The notes under the pieces: model-generated
What the model was told of the DNA's origin: nothing
What the model saw: only the letters and a program-made list of their open reading frames with translations
The model's database searches: none
Translations under genes and position numbers: made by a program
Part shown: positions 10,208 through 19,070 of the stretch, piece by piece
Position numbering within the stretch: position 1 is the first letter of the stretch
How the letters are laid out: each line of letters begins with the position of its first letter
Assembly: GCF_001431625.1 (NCBI RefSeq)
Contig: NZ_LLXT01000116.1
Location: forward strand, 1 to 57,151
Origin: Stenotrophomonas geniculata ATCC 19374 = JCM 13324
Lineage (GTDB): Bacteria > Pseudomonadota > Gammaproteobacteria > Xanthomonadales > Xanthomonadaceae
Length of the DNA: 57,151 nt
Direction: 5' to 3'

Positions 10208-11095
10208 ATGAGCCGTTCCCTGCTTCCGCCGCTCAATGCACTGCGCGCGTTCGAGGCCACCGCACGCCTCGGTGGCGTGGGCCGCGCCGCACAGGACCTG
10301 CACGTCACCCACGGTGCGGTCAGCCGGCAACTGAAGCTGCTGGAGGATCACCTGGGCCTGGCACTGTTCCAGCGTGCCGGCCGCGGGCTGCGCCTGACAG
10401 CGGCTGGCACCCGCCTGCAGGCGGCGTGCAGCGAGGCCTTCGGCGGGATCGAGGACTGCGTGCGCGAACTGCGCCGGCCAGCGGCCTCCCCAGCACTGGT
10501 ACTGGGCTGCAGCGGCAGCGTACTGGCGCGCTGGATGATTCCGCGCCTGCCCGTGCTGCAGGCCGCCCTGCCCGGCGTGCGCCTGCAGTGGTCGGCGCTG
10601 GATGGCAGCTTCACCGAAGCACAGGCGGCGCTGGACGCCGTGCTGCTGCTGGCGCAGGGTCCGTGGCCACGGGGCTGGCAGGTCCGCGAGCTGGCCCCGG
10701 AGCGGGTGGGCGTGGTGGTGGCCCCGTCACATCCGGCGGCGCAGCGCCTGCGGCAGGCACCGCCCTCGGCACTGCTGCAGGAAACAGTGCTGCACACCAG
10801 CTCGCGGCCGCAGGCGTGGCCGGCATGGGCGCAGGCACATCGCCTGGACCCAGCAAAGCTGCAGCTGGGCACCGCTTTCGAACATCTCTATTACCTGCTG
10901 GAAGCAGCAGTCGCCGGGCTGGGCCCGGCGATCGCGCCCGAGCCGCTGGTAGCCGAAGATCTGGCAGCAGGCCGGCTGGTCGCACCGTGGGGGTTTGCCG
11001 CCACCGGCGGCTTCTGGGTGCTGGCGCGGCCGGATGGCCCGGCCGATGCAAGGGTGGACGCCCTGGCCGAGTGGGCAGCAGCGCAACTGCGATGA
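10208..11095 (+). CDS. trpI: LysR-type regulator TrpI, activator of trpBA
   Basis: The 295-residue protein has an N-terminal winged helix-turn-helix (LNALRAFEATARLGGVGRAA, then THGAVSRQLKLLE) and a LysR effector domain. Several stretches closely resemble Pseudomonas TrpI: SSRPQAWPAWAQAH, FEHLYYLLEAAVAGLG, AIAPEPLVAEDLAAGRL and LVAPWGF. With its position divergent from trpB this makes a TrpI assignment strong. In Pseudomonas TrpI uses indole-3-glycerol phosphate as coinducer; the same signal here is inferred. AGGA lies 10 bases before the ATG. The gene converges on the effector gene that follows. Confidence 0.9.
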   Translation: MSRSLLPPLNALRAFEATARLGGVGRAAQDLHVTHGAVSRQLKLLEDHLGLALFQRAGRGLRLTAAGTRLQAACSEAFGGIEDCVRELRRPAASPALVLGCSGSVLARWMIPRLPVLQAALPGVRLQWSALDGSFTEAQAALDAVLLLAQGPWPRGWQVRELAPERVGVVVAPSHPAAQRLRQAPPSALLQETVLHTSSRPQAWPAWAQAHRLDPAKLQLGTAFEHLYYLLEAAVAGLGPAIAPEPLVAEDLAAGRLVAPWGFAATGGFWVLARPDGPADARVDALAEWAAAQLR

Positions 11096-11143
11096 GACGA
11101 GGCCCCGGGCGGCATTCACCTCCCGGAGCCGGCAACGCAGGCC

Positions 11144-13000
11144 TCAGCGACCGCCCATCGCGACCCGCTGCTGCTCCTCATGCACCTGCTGCTGGTGCGA
11201 CGGATCTGCCAGCAGCTTGGCACTGGTCTGCTCCAGCGACGGCGGCGCCTGGGCCAGATCGACAGCGGTGCGGAAGCCCGGCGTCGTGCCCATCACGAAC
11301 GCCTTGCCATCCTGCACCGTGATGCTCTGCAGCTTGTCGGCCGCGTCGATACCGTTCTGCTTTGCATGCAGGGTGATATTGGCCGCAGCCTCTTCGGAAA
11401 ACACGCTGGGAAGCTTGCTGCGGACGGCGTTGTGCAGTGCGTGGTCCGGATGCGATGCATCGTTCAGCGACGGCCCCTTCGGCGCAGCCGCTGCAGGTTC
11501 ATGGCCCTGCGCACGGCCCGCCGCCAGTGCGGCAGTGGTCTGGCGACCGACAATTCCATCGGCCGCCAGCCCCTGCTGCTTCTGGAACGCGATCACCGCT
11601 TCGCGGGTGTGGTCACCGAAACGGCCATCCTCCGACAACCGATGGCCCTGCGCATCACGCACGCCGAGCTGATTGAGGGTCTGCTGCAACGCCTGCACGT
11701 CGGTGCCACGCTGCCCCTGCTTCATCACCTCGCTGGCCGCCGGGTGTGATGCAGCCGGCTGCACGGTAGCGCCAGGGCGGGACAGCGCAGGTTCGCCATT
11801 GCCATGCAGCGGCGCGCGCACCTGGAATTCCGGCTTCGGTGTCAGCGCACCAACGATGCGGGTGCTTCCGCCATCCCAGTACCCGCCCGGCCGGATGGTG
11901 ACTTCGGCCGGCCCCGTGCTTCCCTGCGAACCGATGAACTGGATGTTTCCCTGCGCGTCGTAGCCTTTGAAAATACCGACATGCTGGCCCTGCGACGAGG
12001 AGAACATCAGGATGTCGCCCTGCTTCAGCGATCCGTTCGGCTTGCGTGCTTCGGCAGCCGAGGTCACGTCGAAATGCTCGCGTGCGTAAGCGGTCGTGTT
12101 CGCGCCATTGAACAGCGTCGAGGTAGTGAACCCTGCGGCGTTCTCGCCACGCACGTCGTAACCCGCGTTCTTCAGGCCACGCCATACGAATGCCGAGCAA
12201 TCCACGCCCAGGCGTCCGTCACCATCGAGATCACGCTCCAGCCGGCTGCTGTCGCGACCGGGACGCGGATGGTCGGGGCGCCCGTATTCGTACTGGCGGC
12301 CCGAGGCCATGAAATGCTGATAGGCCTCGTTGTAGAGCGCGGCACTGCCGACTGCAGCCGCGGCCTGGCCCGCCGCGGGCGCAGCTGCCGAAGGCGTCTG
12401 TACCTGCGTTTGGGCCTGGGCCTGCACGGGCGTGGCCGCCTGTGTGCGCGTGGGTGGCTGCTGCGTGGCAACCTCACCCGGCTGCCAGCCCTCGAAACGG
12501 CGAATGCCGTCGGCCAGCACTTCACGCTCGCGCACGCTCATCTGGCCGACGGTCTTCGAACGCAGATCGACACCCTGGCGATCGCCTTCGGCATAGATGG
12601 TGGCCGCCTGCTCCTTGTGGTGGGTGGTGCCGCTGTAATCCTTCGTGGAGTAGCTCGGCAGCATTTCCTCCACGGTCTTGTCGCCGAACCGGCGTTCGAG
12701 CAGCTGGATCTTCGCCACCCGGCCCGCTTCATAGCTTTCGAAGACCGCGTTGCCCCATTGGTCGAGATCGACCACGCCCTTGTAGCGCCCCTGCGCCGAT
12801 TCCAGCGCCTGCTCGCGGGTACGCGGATTGGTCACCGTCTTGTCCGCGCTGCCGGCGAATTCAAACTTGAGATTGCCAGGATTGTTGTTGCGCCACGAGA
12901 CGCTGCCACCTGATCGTTCGATGACACTGCCATCGTCCATTTCCAGCGTGCGCGTGGTACCTACGCTGCTGACCAGCCGGGTGATTTTTGGATCCGACAT
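11144..13000 (-). CDS. X-T4SS antibacterial effector (X-Tfe) with peptidoglycan-hydrolase modules and XVIPCD tail
   Basis: The 618-residue protein is modular. Residues 30-175 hold a phage-lysin-like region with RNNNPGNLKFEF and FESYEAGRVAKI. After a Gln/Ala/Pro linker (178-215), residues 220-385 look like an NlpC/P60 or CHAP-type cysteine peptidase (VDCSAFVWRGL, Cys 268; GQHVGIF, His 340). Residues 429-494 are a PG_binding_1 repeat (GTDVQALQQTLNQLG, FGDHTREAVIAFQK). Residues 508-618 match the XVIPCD secretion signal of Xanthomonadales T4SS effectors: SHPDHALHNAV, LQSITVQDGKAFVM, FRTAVDLAQAPPSLEQTS and a Gln-rich tail. There is no Sec signal. The lipoprotein gene 48 bp upstream is the expected immunity gene. 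It probably degrades peptidoglycan of rival bacteria after T4SS injection. Cleavage specificity is unknown. Confidence 0.85.
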   Translation of the reverse strand: MSDPKITRLVSSVGTTRTLEMDDGSVIERSGGSVSWRNNNPGNLKFEFAGSADKTVTNPRTREQALESAQGRYKGVVDLDQWGNAVFESYEAGRVAKIQLLERRFGDKTVEEMLPSYSTKDYSGTTHHKEQAATIYAEGDRQGVDLRSKTVGQMSVREREVLADGIRRFEGWQPGEVATQQPPTRTQAATPVQAQAQTQVQTPSAAAPAAGQAAAAVGSAALYNEAYQHFMASGRQYEYGRPDHPRPGRDSSRLERDLDGDGRLGVDCSAFVWRGLKNAGYDVRGENAAGFTTSTLFNGANTTAYAREHFDVTSAAEARKPNGSLKQGDILMFSSSQGQHVGIFKGYDAQGNIQFIGSQGSTGPAEVTIRPGGYWDGGSTRIVGALTPKPEFQVRAPLHGNGEPALSRPGATVQPAASHPAASEVMKQGQRGTDVQALQQTLNQLGVRDAQGHRLSEDGRFGDHTREAVIAFQKQQGLAADGIVGRQTTAALAAGRAQGHEPAAAAPKGPSLNDASHPDHALHNAVRSKLPSVFSEEAAANITLHAKQNGIDAADKLQSITVQDGKAFVMGTTPGFRTAVDLAQAPPSLEQTSAKLLADPSHQQQVHEEQQRVAMGGR

Positions 13001-13048
13001 GAGCTGTTCCTTTGCCAGTGGTTGATTGGACCGCTCCCCTGGCGGTGA

Positions 13049-13726
13049 TTACATTCCGTTGGAAAACACGTCGAGCACGTCCGCACTGACCCAGCCCTGT
13101 GCGCAGTTCCCGGCGTAACGTCCCGGCGCCGCCGCATGGCAGGCCTCGCCCCCTGTGCTGGCCAAGCCAGTGATCGGCCTGTCGCCATAGGTGTCACACA
13201 ACGTGTTGCCCTTGCACTTGCCGACCGTCGCGGCGGGAACCGCAACGACGTAATAGAACAGGGGATTCTGTCCGGTGCGCCCGATGCCCTGCACGCAGAC
13301 CAGCTGCCCCTTCGACAGCTTCGCGGTCACGCTGGCCTTGCTGCCGGTGGATGGCACCGCATTCAACGTTTCCACGCCTTTGGCGTCGGCTACGCCGGCG
13401 AAGAAACCCTTGTCGCCACAGTCCGGCGACAGTTCAACATCGTAGAAATCGCCGCTGTCCACATCACCGGCCGTGCAGCCGCTGCCCGTACTGGCGTTGC
13501 TGCATTTCACGCCACTGGCCTGGATCAGCGCAGCTAGGCCGTCGGCAGCCGGAGCCGTGGCCGGCGCTGCGGCAGGTGCGGCCGCCGGTGTTGCAGCGGC
13601 CGGTGCCGACGCTGTCGGGACGGATGAGTCACCGGCCGCACATGCGCCCAAGGCGAGCAGCAGGCCGGGCACGAGCGTCAGGCGGGCCAGGCGGAGACGG
13701 TGGGAAGAAAGATGGGGCATATCCAT
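13049..13726 (-). CDS. Periplasmic immunity lipoprotein (X-Tfi) for the adjacent effector
   Basis: The product (225 residues from ATG 13726, which has GAGGA four bases upstream; nearby ATGs at 13720 and 13753 are alternatives) carries a lipoprotein signal ending in LLLALGAC. An Ala/Pro linker is followed by a cysteine-rich domain (KCSNASTGSGC, DVELSPDCGDKGFF, GKCKGNTLC, ACHAAAPGRYAGNC) whose cysteines probably pair in the periplasm. X-T4SS effectors are typically encoded beside lipoprotein inhibitors that protect the producer's own periplasm. Position directly upstream in the same transcript supports that role; no immunity family was recognised from sequence alone. Confidence 0.72.
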   Translation of the reverse strand: MDMPHLSSHRLRLARLTLVPGLLLALGACAAGDSSVPTASAPAAATPAAAPAAAPATAPAADGLAALIQASGVKCSNASTGSGCTAGDVDSGDFYDVELSPDCGDKGFFAGVADAKGVETLNAVPSTGSKASVTAKLSKGQLVCVQGIGRTGQNPLFYYVVAVPAATVGKCKGNTLCDTYGDRPITGLASTGGEACHAAAPGRYAGNCAQGWVSADVLDVFSNGM

Positions 13727-13753
13727 TGCGTCCTCGTTCGAAAGGTAGGGCAT

Positions 13754-13913
13754 ATCTCAAGGGTGCGGCCAGCGACACGCACACGGCATCGCACCCGGCC
13801 AGGTAAGGCTGGGCGCATTGTGTCCGATCAGATGTTCGGGGGGTGTCGACTTTTTGGCGCTGGAACCTGAATTACCCGGAAGCGTGACTCCCATCACACT
13901 CAGGTGACGCGGA
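13754..13913 (-). other. Intergenic region upstream of the effector-immunity operon
   Basis: These 160 bp between trpF and the immunity gene are the likely site of the effector operon promoter. I could not pick out a convincing -35/-10 pair. No terminator with a clear T-run follows trpF, so read-through from trpF into the module is possible. Confidence 0.4.
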
Positions 13914-14570
13914 TCACTCCAGAACGGTGCAATCCGCGCGACGCACTTCCTCGACGAAGGTGCGCATCCTGTAGCCGTCCTTGATGCCCGGCTCCAGTTC
14001 GATGCCACTGGAGACGTCCACGCCCCACGGCAGCGTCGCCAGCACGGCGTCGTAGACATTTTCCGGGTTCAGGCCACCGGCCAGCAGGAACGGCCGGTGC
14101 AATCCGGTCGGAACGCGGCCCCAGTCGAATGCCACGCCGGTGCCGCCGCCACCACCCGGGGCGTGGCTGTCGAACAGGAAGCCGGCAGCGCTGGGATAGC
14201 GTAGCTGCAGGGTGCGGGCGTTGACCTCTTCACGGCCCCCCATGGCGATCGCCTTCAGGTAAGGCATGTTGAAGCTGCGGCAGAAGCTCTCGTCTTCCTC
14301 ACCGTGGAACTGCAGCAGGGTCGGCCGCACCGTGCGCAGGACCTCGCGCACTTCTTCCTTGCTGTTGTTGCGGAACAGCGCCACCACGTCGACCATCGGT
14401 GCGATCGCCTGGCGCATCGCGCGGGCCTCAGCCGGTGCGACCCGGCGGCTGCTCTCGCGGGCAAAGATGAAACCCACTGCGTCCACGCCCAGCTCACCGG
14501 CCAGGCGGACGTCGCCGGCACGGGTCATTCCACAGAACTTGATGCGCGTACGGTAGTAGGAACGGCTCAT
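13914..14570 (-). CDS. trpF: Phosphoribosylanthranilate isomerase
   Basis: TrpF performs the Amadori rearrangement of phosphoribosylanthranilate in tryptophan synthesis. The 218-residue protein has the catalytic Cys in [12 protein letters not shown] (Cys 13), LLQFHGEED, and the catalytic Asp and phosphate-binding end [14 protein letters not shown] 14570 overlaps the truA stop by four bases (ATGA), which fixes the start; the longer upstream frame lies within truA. It is separated from trpB by the effector module and trpI. Confidence 0.96.
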   Translation of the reverse strand: MSRSYYRTRIKFCGMTRAGDVRLAGELGVDAVGFIFARESSRRVAPAEARAMRQAIAPMVDVVALFRNNSKEEVREVLRTVRPTLLQFHGEEDESFCRSFNMPYLKAIAMGGREEVNARTLQLRYPSAAGFLFDSHAPGGGGGTGVAFDWGRVPTGLHRPFLLAGGLNPENVYDAVLATLPWGVDVSSGIELEPGIKDGYRMRTFVEEVRRADCTVLE

Positions 14571-15337
14571 AGCGTGACCTCGGCGGGCAGATGCCAGTTG
14601 TCGGGGTACAGGGGCCCAAGGAACACCAGGCCCTGCGGCGGTGCGGTGGGACCAGCTACGGTGCGGTCGCGCCCGGCCAGCAGTTCGGCGATCCATTCCA
14701 CCGGTTTTTCACCGCTGCCCACCAGGATCAACGATCCGACGATATTGCGGACCATGTGATGAAGAAATGCATTGCCACGTACTGCGACTTCGATCACTTC
14801 GCCATCGCGGCTGACCTGCAACGACTGCAGTTCACGCCGCGCATGCAGCGCCTGGCACTGCACCGAACGGAACGCGCTGAAGTCGTTCTCGCCAAGCAGG
14901 GCCTGGCCGGCGGCGTGCATCAGGGTTTCGTCCAGCGCCCGGCGCTCCCAGCTCAGGGTCTGCCGGTCCAGTGCCGGCCGTACCTCACGGTTGAGCAGCC
15001 GATAGCGGTAGCGGCGCGCACGTGCGGAGAAGCGGGCGTGGAAATCATCGGCCACCGGCACGCACCAGCGCACCGCGATCGAGCGCGGCAGGCGGGTGGT
15101 GGTGCCGAGCATCCAGGCGCGCGGATCGCGCACCACGTCGGTATCGAAATGCACGACCTGGCACTGGCCATGCACGCCGGCATCGGTGCGGCCGGCGCAG
15201 ACCACCTGCAGCGGCGCATCAGCCACCGATGACAGGGCCTGCTCGAGGCTGGCCTGCACGCTGGGACCACCCTCGCCCAGGTTCTGCCAGCCCCTGAAAT
15301 CGCTGCCGTCGTACTCGACGCCAAGCGCATAACGCAT
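14567..15337 (-). CDS. truA: tRNA pseudouridine(38-40) synthase
   Basis: TruA makes pseudouridine at positions 38-40 in the tRNA anticodon arm. The 256-residue protein begins [18 protein letters not shown] and contains the catalytic Asp in [11 protein letters not shown] (Asp 52), with [13 protein letters not shown] toward the C-terminus. Length is typical. It lies 32 bp after the VOC gene and overlaps trpF, an order (fimV-truA-trpF) characteristic of pseudomonads and xanthomonads. Confidence 0.97.
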   Translation of the reverse strand: MRYALGVEYDGSDFRGWQNLGEGGPSVQASLEQALSSVADAPLQVVCAGRTDAGVHGQCQVVHFDTDVVRDPRAWMLGTTTRLPRSIAVRWCVPVADDFHARFSARARRYRYRLLNREVRPALDRQTLSWERRALDETLMHAAGQALLGENDFSAFRSVQCQALHARRELQSLQVSRDGEVIEVAVRGNAFLHHMVRNIVGSLILVGSGEKPVEWIAELLAGRDRTVAGPTAPPQGLVFLGPLYPDNWHLPAEVTL

Positions 15338-15369
15338 GTGCTACCTCGATGTTGCGGATGGGGCGGCGC

Positions 15370-15732
15370 TCAGGCCGGATCGCGTTCGGACCAGACCGCC
15401 AGTTCGTTGCCACCGGGCTCGACGAACTGGAAGCGGCTGCCACCGGGGAAGGAGAACACCGGGCGCACGATCTCGCCGCCGGCGTCGCGCACGGCGGCCT
15501 CGACCGGTGCCAACTGGTCGGCATACAGCACCAGCAGCGGTGCACCGCTGTCGCTGGCCCGCTGCGGCTGGCCGCGGAAGAAGCCGCCCTGCAGGCGGCC
15601 ATCGTCGAACGCCGTGTAGTCGCTGCCGTAGTCGACAAACGACCAGTCGAACACCTTCTCGAAGAAGGCGCGGCTGGCGGCCGGGTCGCTGGACGCGAAT
15701 TCAACGTAGTCGATGCGGCGTTCGCGGCTCAT
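15370..15732 (-). CDS. VOC-fold (glyoxalase/dioxygenase superfamily) protein
   Basis: The 120-residue product fits a single VOC module pair: IDYVEFASSDPAASRAFFEKVFDW at the start and a closing FQFVEPGGNELAVWSE. A metal-binding His is not obvious in the first strand, where Glu replaces it, so a non-catalytic or binding role is possible. The start is ATG 15732; an in-frame GTG at 15762 would overlap the fimV stop (GTGA) and is a real alternative. It lies between fimV and truA. The substrate is unknown. Confidence 0.75.
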   Translation of the reverse strand: MSRERRIDYVEFASSDPAASRAFFEKVFDWSFVDYGSDYTAFDDGRLQGGFFRGQPQRASDSGAPLLVLYADQLAPVEAAVRDAGGEIVRPVFSFPGGSRFQFVEPGGNELAVWSERDPA

Positions 15733-15758
15733 GGCAAGGCCCTTGTCGGCAGGTTCGG

Positions 15759-17819
15759 TCACGGCAGGCGCGCCAGCAGTTCGCGGGCCTGGGCCTGGCT
15801 GTGCAGGTCACCGCCTTCAGCGACTTCCAGCAACAGGGTGCGCGCGGTCTGTGCGTCGCCCAGATCGAGGTAGGCAATGGCCAGTTCCAGGCGCTCCTGG
15901 CCGGCACGTGGCGACCAGCCCGCGTCGCCGGCAGGCGCAGCCGCGCTCGACGCGATGTCGTCGGAATGAGAGGCCTCGACGGCGCCATGGTCGATGCCGT
16001 CGATGGCTTCGCGACGGGCGGCGTCCACCGGAGCCTCGTTCTCATGCGCGTCGGCCGGCAGATCGAACACGCCGCGGAACTGCGGCTGCTGTTCGGCATG
16101 CAGTGCGTAGTCCGGCACCACCACTTCGACCGGCGCCTGCGGTGCAACGCGCTCGTCCTGCAGCGGCTCGGCGACGACACCCTCGTCGCCGGTGGTTGCG
16201 GGATCGTCCCAGCGCGGCAGATCGGTCACCGCTTCGGGCAATGCCACCGCGTCCTCCTCGCGCAGCCTGTCGGTCTGCCAGCCGGCCCGCGCCAGGTCCT
16301 CGGCAACGGGTTCGGCGACCACCACGTCATGCACTTCGGTTTCGGTGGCCCAGGCGGGCATCGCCGGTTCCTGGCGGCCATTGTCGGCAACAGCCGACGA
16401 CCATGAGGACTGCTCGGCCAGCGTATCCAGCGCCGCACCCGCCGGCACCGCCGCGGTCAGGCCGGCGGCATCGTCTTCCTCACGCAGCGGCGGCAGCGGC
16501 GACGGCTTGCGACGACGCAGCAGCCAGGCCGCGCCCGCCGCCAGCAGCAGTACCGGCAGCCCCAGCCAGTACCACGGCGTTGCCGCATCGCGGGCATCCG
16601 GTGCCTGCGCCAGGCGCTGCTGCGCGGCGGCCAGGTCGTTGTCCTTCATCGCGATCAGCGACTGCTGCTGTTCCTTGAGTTTCTCAAGGTCGGCCACGCG
16701 CTGCTTCAGCTCGCCGATCTCGGCATCGCGGGTGGCGATGTCCTCACGCGCCTGGCGCAGTTGTTCGTTGCCCAGCATGTCACCCTCGCTGCCGGCAGCG
16801 GTGCCGGTGGTTGTGCCCGCGTGCGCGGCGTCGGACGCCAGCGCCGGAGCGATCTCAAGTCGTGCCCCGTTGGCGGCAGGCGGGGAAGAAGCGTTCGTGG
16901 TTGCGGCCTTGGCGACCGGGGCGACGGTACCCGCGGGTTGCGGCACGGTACGCGCCTGCCGCCATTGCGCAGCGTGCTCGCGCACGAGCGTCGCCGCTTC
17001 GGCAGCGTCGACCGCAGCAAGCGCATCGCTGCCTGGCATGCGCAGCACCGCCCCCTGCTTGAGCAGGTTGACGTTGCCCCGGATGAAGGCTTCGGGATTG
17101 GCACGCAGCAGGGCGATCATCGCGCGGTCGCGACTGACCTGGTTGCCACGTGCCACTGCACTGGCGATCTGCGACAGGGTCTGCCCGCGCTGCACGGTGA
17201 TGCTGCCATCGGCCGCCGGTGCAGCAACCGGCGCGGAGGCCGCACGCGGGCGTGCCGGTGCAGGCACCACCGCAGATGGCGGCGTAGTGGGCGTCTCTGC
17301 TGCCGGCACCGTTGCCGAAGCCGGTGCAGGTTCGCGCACGATGGTATTGGAGAGCGTGCCGGCCGGTGCGACGATCTCCGGCTCGGCCACGGCCAGCGCA
17401 CTGGGCGGCGCATCGACCAGCGCCGAGTACTCACGCACCAGGCGGCCCTGACCCCAGTCGGCTTCGATCAGGAAGCTCAGCGACGGCGTCTCCACCGGCG
17501 CCTGCGAGGTGACGCGCACCACTGCCCTGCCCTGCGTGTCGCGGGTCAGTTCGAACTGCAGTTCACTGACCAGTCCGGTTGGCCGCTGCAGGCCGACACG
17601 TTCGAAGGTGACCGGTGAGGCAAGCGCCACCCGCAGGTTTTCCAGCTCGGACGGATCGGCCGAGACCACCGGGATTTCAGCCAGCAGGGGCTGGCCCGGC
17701 TTGGACAGGACCCGGATGTCACCCAACCCCAGGGCGAGCGCCGAACTGCTGGCCAAGGCGAGCAGTGCGGCGGACAGATAGGTGAGCGGGCGCTTTGCGC
17801 CCTTGGCCCGTTTATTCAT
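15759..17819 (-). CDS. fimV: FimV/HubP-family polar landmark protein
   Basis: The 686-residue protein has a signal peptide (YLSAALLALASSSALA), then the conserved FimV N-terminal domain (LGDIRVLSKPGQPLLAEIPV), a LysM-like segment near residues 205-260 (ITVQRGQTLSQIA), a coiled coil at about 347-400, one membrane helix near 418-440 (WYWLGLPVLLLAAGAAWLLRRRK), an acidic cytoplasmic region, and the short C-terminal TPR-like motif (LELAIAYLDLGDAQTARTLL). FimV proteins bind peptidoglycan and organise type IV pili and polar cAMP signalling. ATG 17819 is chosen because it begins the signal peptide. A SMAG pair lies just upstream. At 686 residues it is shorter than the Pseudomonas protein. Confidence 0.93.
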   Translation of the reverse strand: MNKRAKGAKRPLTYLSAALLALASSSALALGLGDIRVLSKPGQPLLAEIPVVSADPSELENLRVALASPVTFERVGLQRPTGLVSELQFELTRDTQGRAVVRVTSQAPVETPSLSFLIEADWGQGRLVREYSALVDAPPSALAVAEPEIVAPAGTLSNTIVREPAPASATVPAAETPTTPPSAVVPAPARPRAASAPVAAPAADGSITVQRGQTLSQIASAVARGNQVSRDRAMIALLRANPEAFIRGNVNLLKQGAVLRMPGSDALAAVDAAEAATLVREHAAQWRQARTVPQPAGTVAPVAKAATTNASSPPAANGARLEIAPALASDAAHAGTTTGTAAGSEGDMLGNEQLRQAREDIATRDAEIGELKQRVADLEKLKEQQQSLIAMKDNDLAAAQQRLAQAPDARDAATPWYWLGLPVLLLAAGAAWLLRRRKPSPLPPLREEDDAAGLTAAVPAGAALDTLAEQSSWSSAVADNGRQEPAMPAWATETEVHDVVVAEPVAEDLARAGWQTDRLREEDAVALPEAVTDLPRWDDPATTGDEGVVAEPLQDERVAPQAPVEVVVPDYALHAEQQPQFRGVFDLPADAHENEAPVDAARREAIDGIDHGAVEASHSDDIASSAAAPAGDAGWSPRAGQERLELAIAYLDLGDAQTARTLLLEVAEGGDLHSQAQARELLARLP

Positions 17820-17860
17820 GGGCGACACTATAAAGCGTGCGGACCGGGGTCCGCACCCAT

Positions 17861-17918
17861 GTAGAGCCGAGCCCATGCTCGGCTGCATGGCCTGAGCCGA
17901 GCGTAGGCTCGGCTCTAC
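17861..17918. repeat. SMAG/GTAG palindrome pair
   Basis: Two units face each other: GTAGAGCCGAGCCCATGCTCGGCT and its inverted partner ending AGGCTCGGCTCTAC, separated by a few bases. Each has the short palindrome of Stenotrophomonas SMAG elements, beginning or ending in GTAG. It lies between asd and fimV. Confidence 0.92.
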
Positions 17919-17921
17919 AGA

Positions 17922-17946
17922 AAAGGCCGGGGATTGCCCGGCCTCT
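17922..17946 (-). terminator. Terminator after asd
   Basis: On the minus strand GGCCGGGCAATCCCCGGCC forms a short GC stem followed by TTTTCT, three bases past the asd stop. It stops asd transcription before the SMAG pair and fimV. Confidence 0.78.
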
Positions 17947-17949
17947 CCA

Positions 17950-18978
17950 TCAGCGCTGCTCGGCGGCGACCAGCTCGGCCAGCTGCACGGCATTCAACGC
18001 CGCGCCCTTGCGCACGTTGTCCGACACGATCCACAGGTTCAGGCCGCGCGGATGCGACAGGTCTTCACGGATACGGCCGACATACACCGCATCGGTGCCC
18101 GAGGCATGGGTGACCGGAGTCGGATAACCACCGGCTTCATGGCGGTCCACCACTTCAACGCCCGGCGACTGTTCCAGCAGCGCGCGCGCTTCGGCCACGG
18201 TCACCTTGTCGCGGGTTTCGATCGCCACCGATTCGGAGTGGCCGTAGAACACCGGCACGCGCACCGCGGTCGGGTTCACCAGGATGCTGTCGTCACCGAG
18301 GATCTTGCGGGTCTCCCAGATCAGCTTCATCTCTTCCTTGGTGAAACCGTTGTCCTGGAAGTCATCGATGTGCGGGATCAGGTTGAAGGCGATCTGCACC
18401 GGGAAGCGCTGCGGATCGATCTCCTGGAAGCTCAGCAGCTGGCCGGTCTGCTTGCCCAGTTCCTCGGTTGCCGAACGGCCGCCGCCAGACACCGACTGGT
18501 AGGTGGAGACGTTGATGCGCTCGATGCCGTACTTGCGGTGCAGCGGTGCCAGTGCCACCAGCATCTGCATGGTCGAGCAGTTCGGGTTGGCAATGATGCC
18601 GCGCGGACGGTTGGCGACCTGCTCCGGGTTGACCTCGGACACCACCAGCGGCACGTCATCGTCGTAACGGAAGGCCGAGGAGTTGTCGATCACCACAGCG
18701 CCCGCTGCTGCGAACTTCGGCGCGTATTCCTTGGACACGCTGCCGCCGGCCGAGAACAGGGCGATCTCGACGCCGCTCGGATCAAAGGTAGCCAGGTCCT
18801 GGACCTTGACCTTCTGGCCGTTGAACTCGATCTCGCCGCCGGCCGAACGCTCGGAAGCGAGAACGCTCAGGGTACCGACCGGGAAATCACGCTCGGCCAG
18901 GATCGACAACATGGTCTCGCCGACCGCACCGGTGGCACCGACGACGGCGACGTGGAAACTGCGCTGTGCATTGCTCAT
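17950..18978 (-). CDS. asd: Aspartate-semialdehyde dehydrogenase
   Basis: Asd reduces aspartyl phosphate to aspartate semialdehyde, the branch point to lysine/diaminopimelate, threonine and methionine. The 342-residue protein has the NADP-binding VAVVGATGAVGETML, the catalytic Cys in NPNCSTMQ (Cys 134), SVSGGGRSATEELGKQ and FPVQIAFNLIPHID. ATG 18978 starts MSNAQRSFHVAVVG; the frame extends further upstream but that part lacks homology to the family. The position beside fimV is conserved in pseudomonads. Confidence 0.97.
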   Translation of the reverse strand: MSNAQRSFHVAVVGATGAVGETMLSILAERDFPVGTLSVLASERSAGGEIEFNGQKVKVQDLATFDPSGVEIALFSAGGSVSKEYAPKFAAAGAVVIDNSSAFRYDDDVPLVVSEVNPEQVANRPRGIIANPNCSTMQMLVALAPLHRKYGIERINVSTYQSVSGGGRSATEELGKQTGQLLSFQEIDPQRFPVQIAFNLIPHIDDFQDNGFTKEEMKLIWETRKILGDDSILVNPTAVRVPVFYGHSESVAIETRDKVTVAEARALLEQSPGVEVVDRHEAGGYPTPVTHASGTDAVYVGRIREDLSHPRGLNLWIVSDNVRKGAALNAVQLAELVAAEQR

Positions 18979-19070
18979 GGGGGAAACTCTCACGAAAACG
19001 GGAATGGGGAAGAAACACGCACGACAGCTGGGTTCGGGGAACCTCCTCAAGCGGGGCGCGCGGAGGTTCC

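Noticed and set aside
11144..13000. A prophage lysin, suggested by the RNNNPGN motif
   Set aside because: No other phage genes are nearby; the XVIPCD-like tail and adjacent lipoprotein fit a T4SS effector better.
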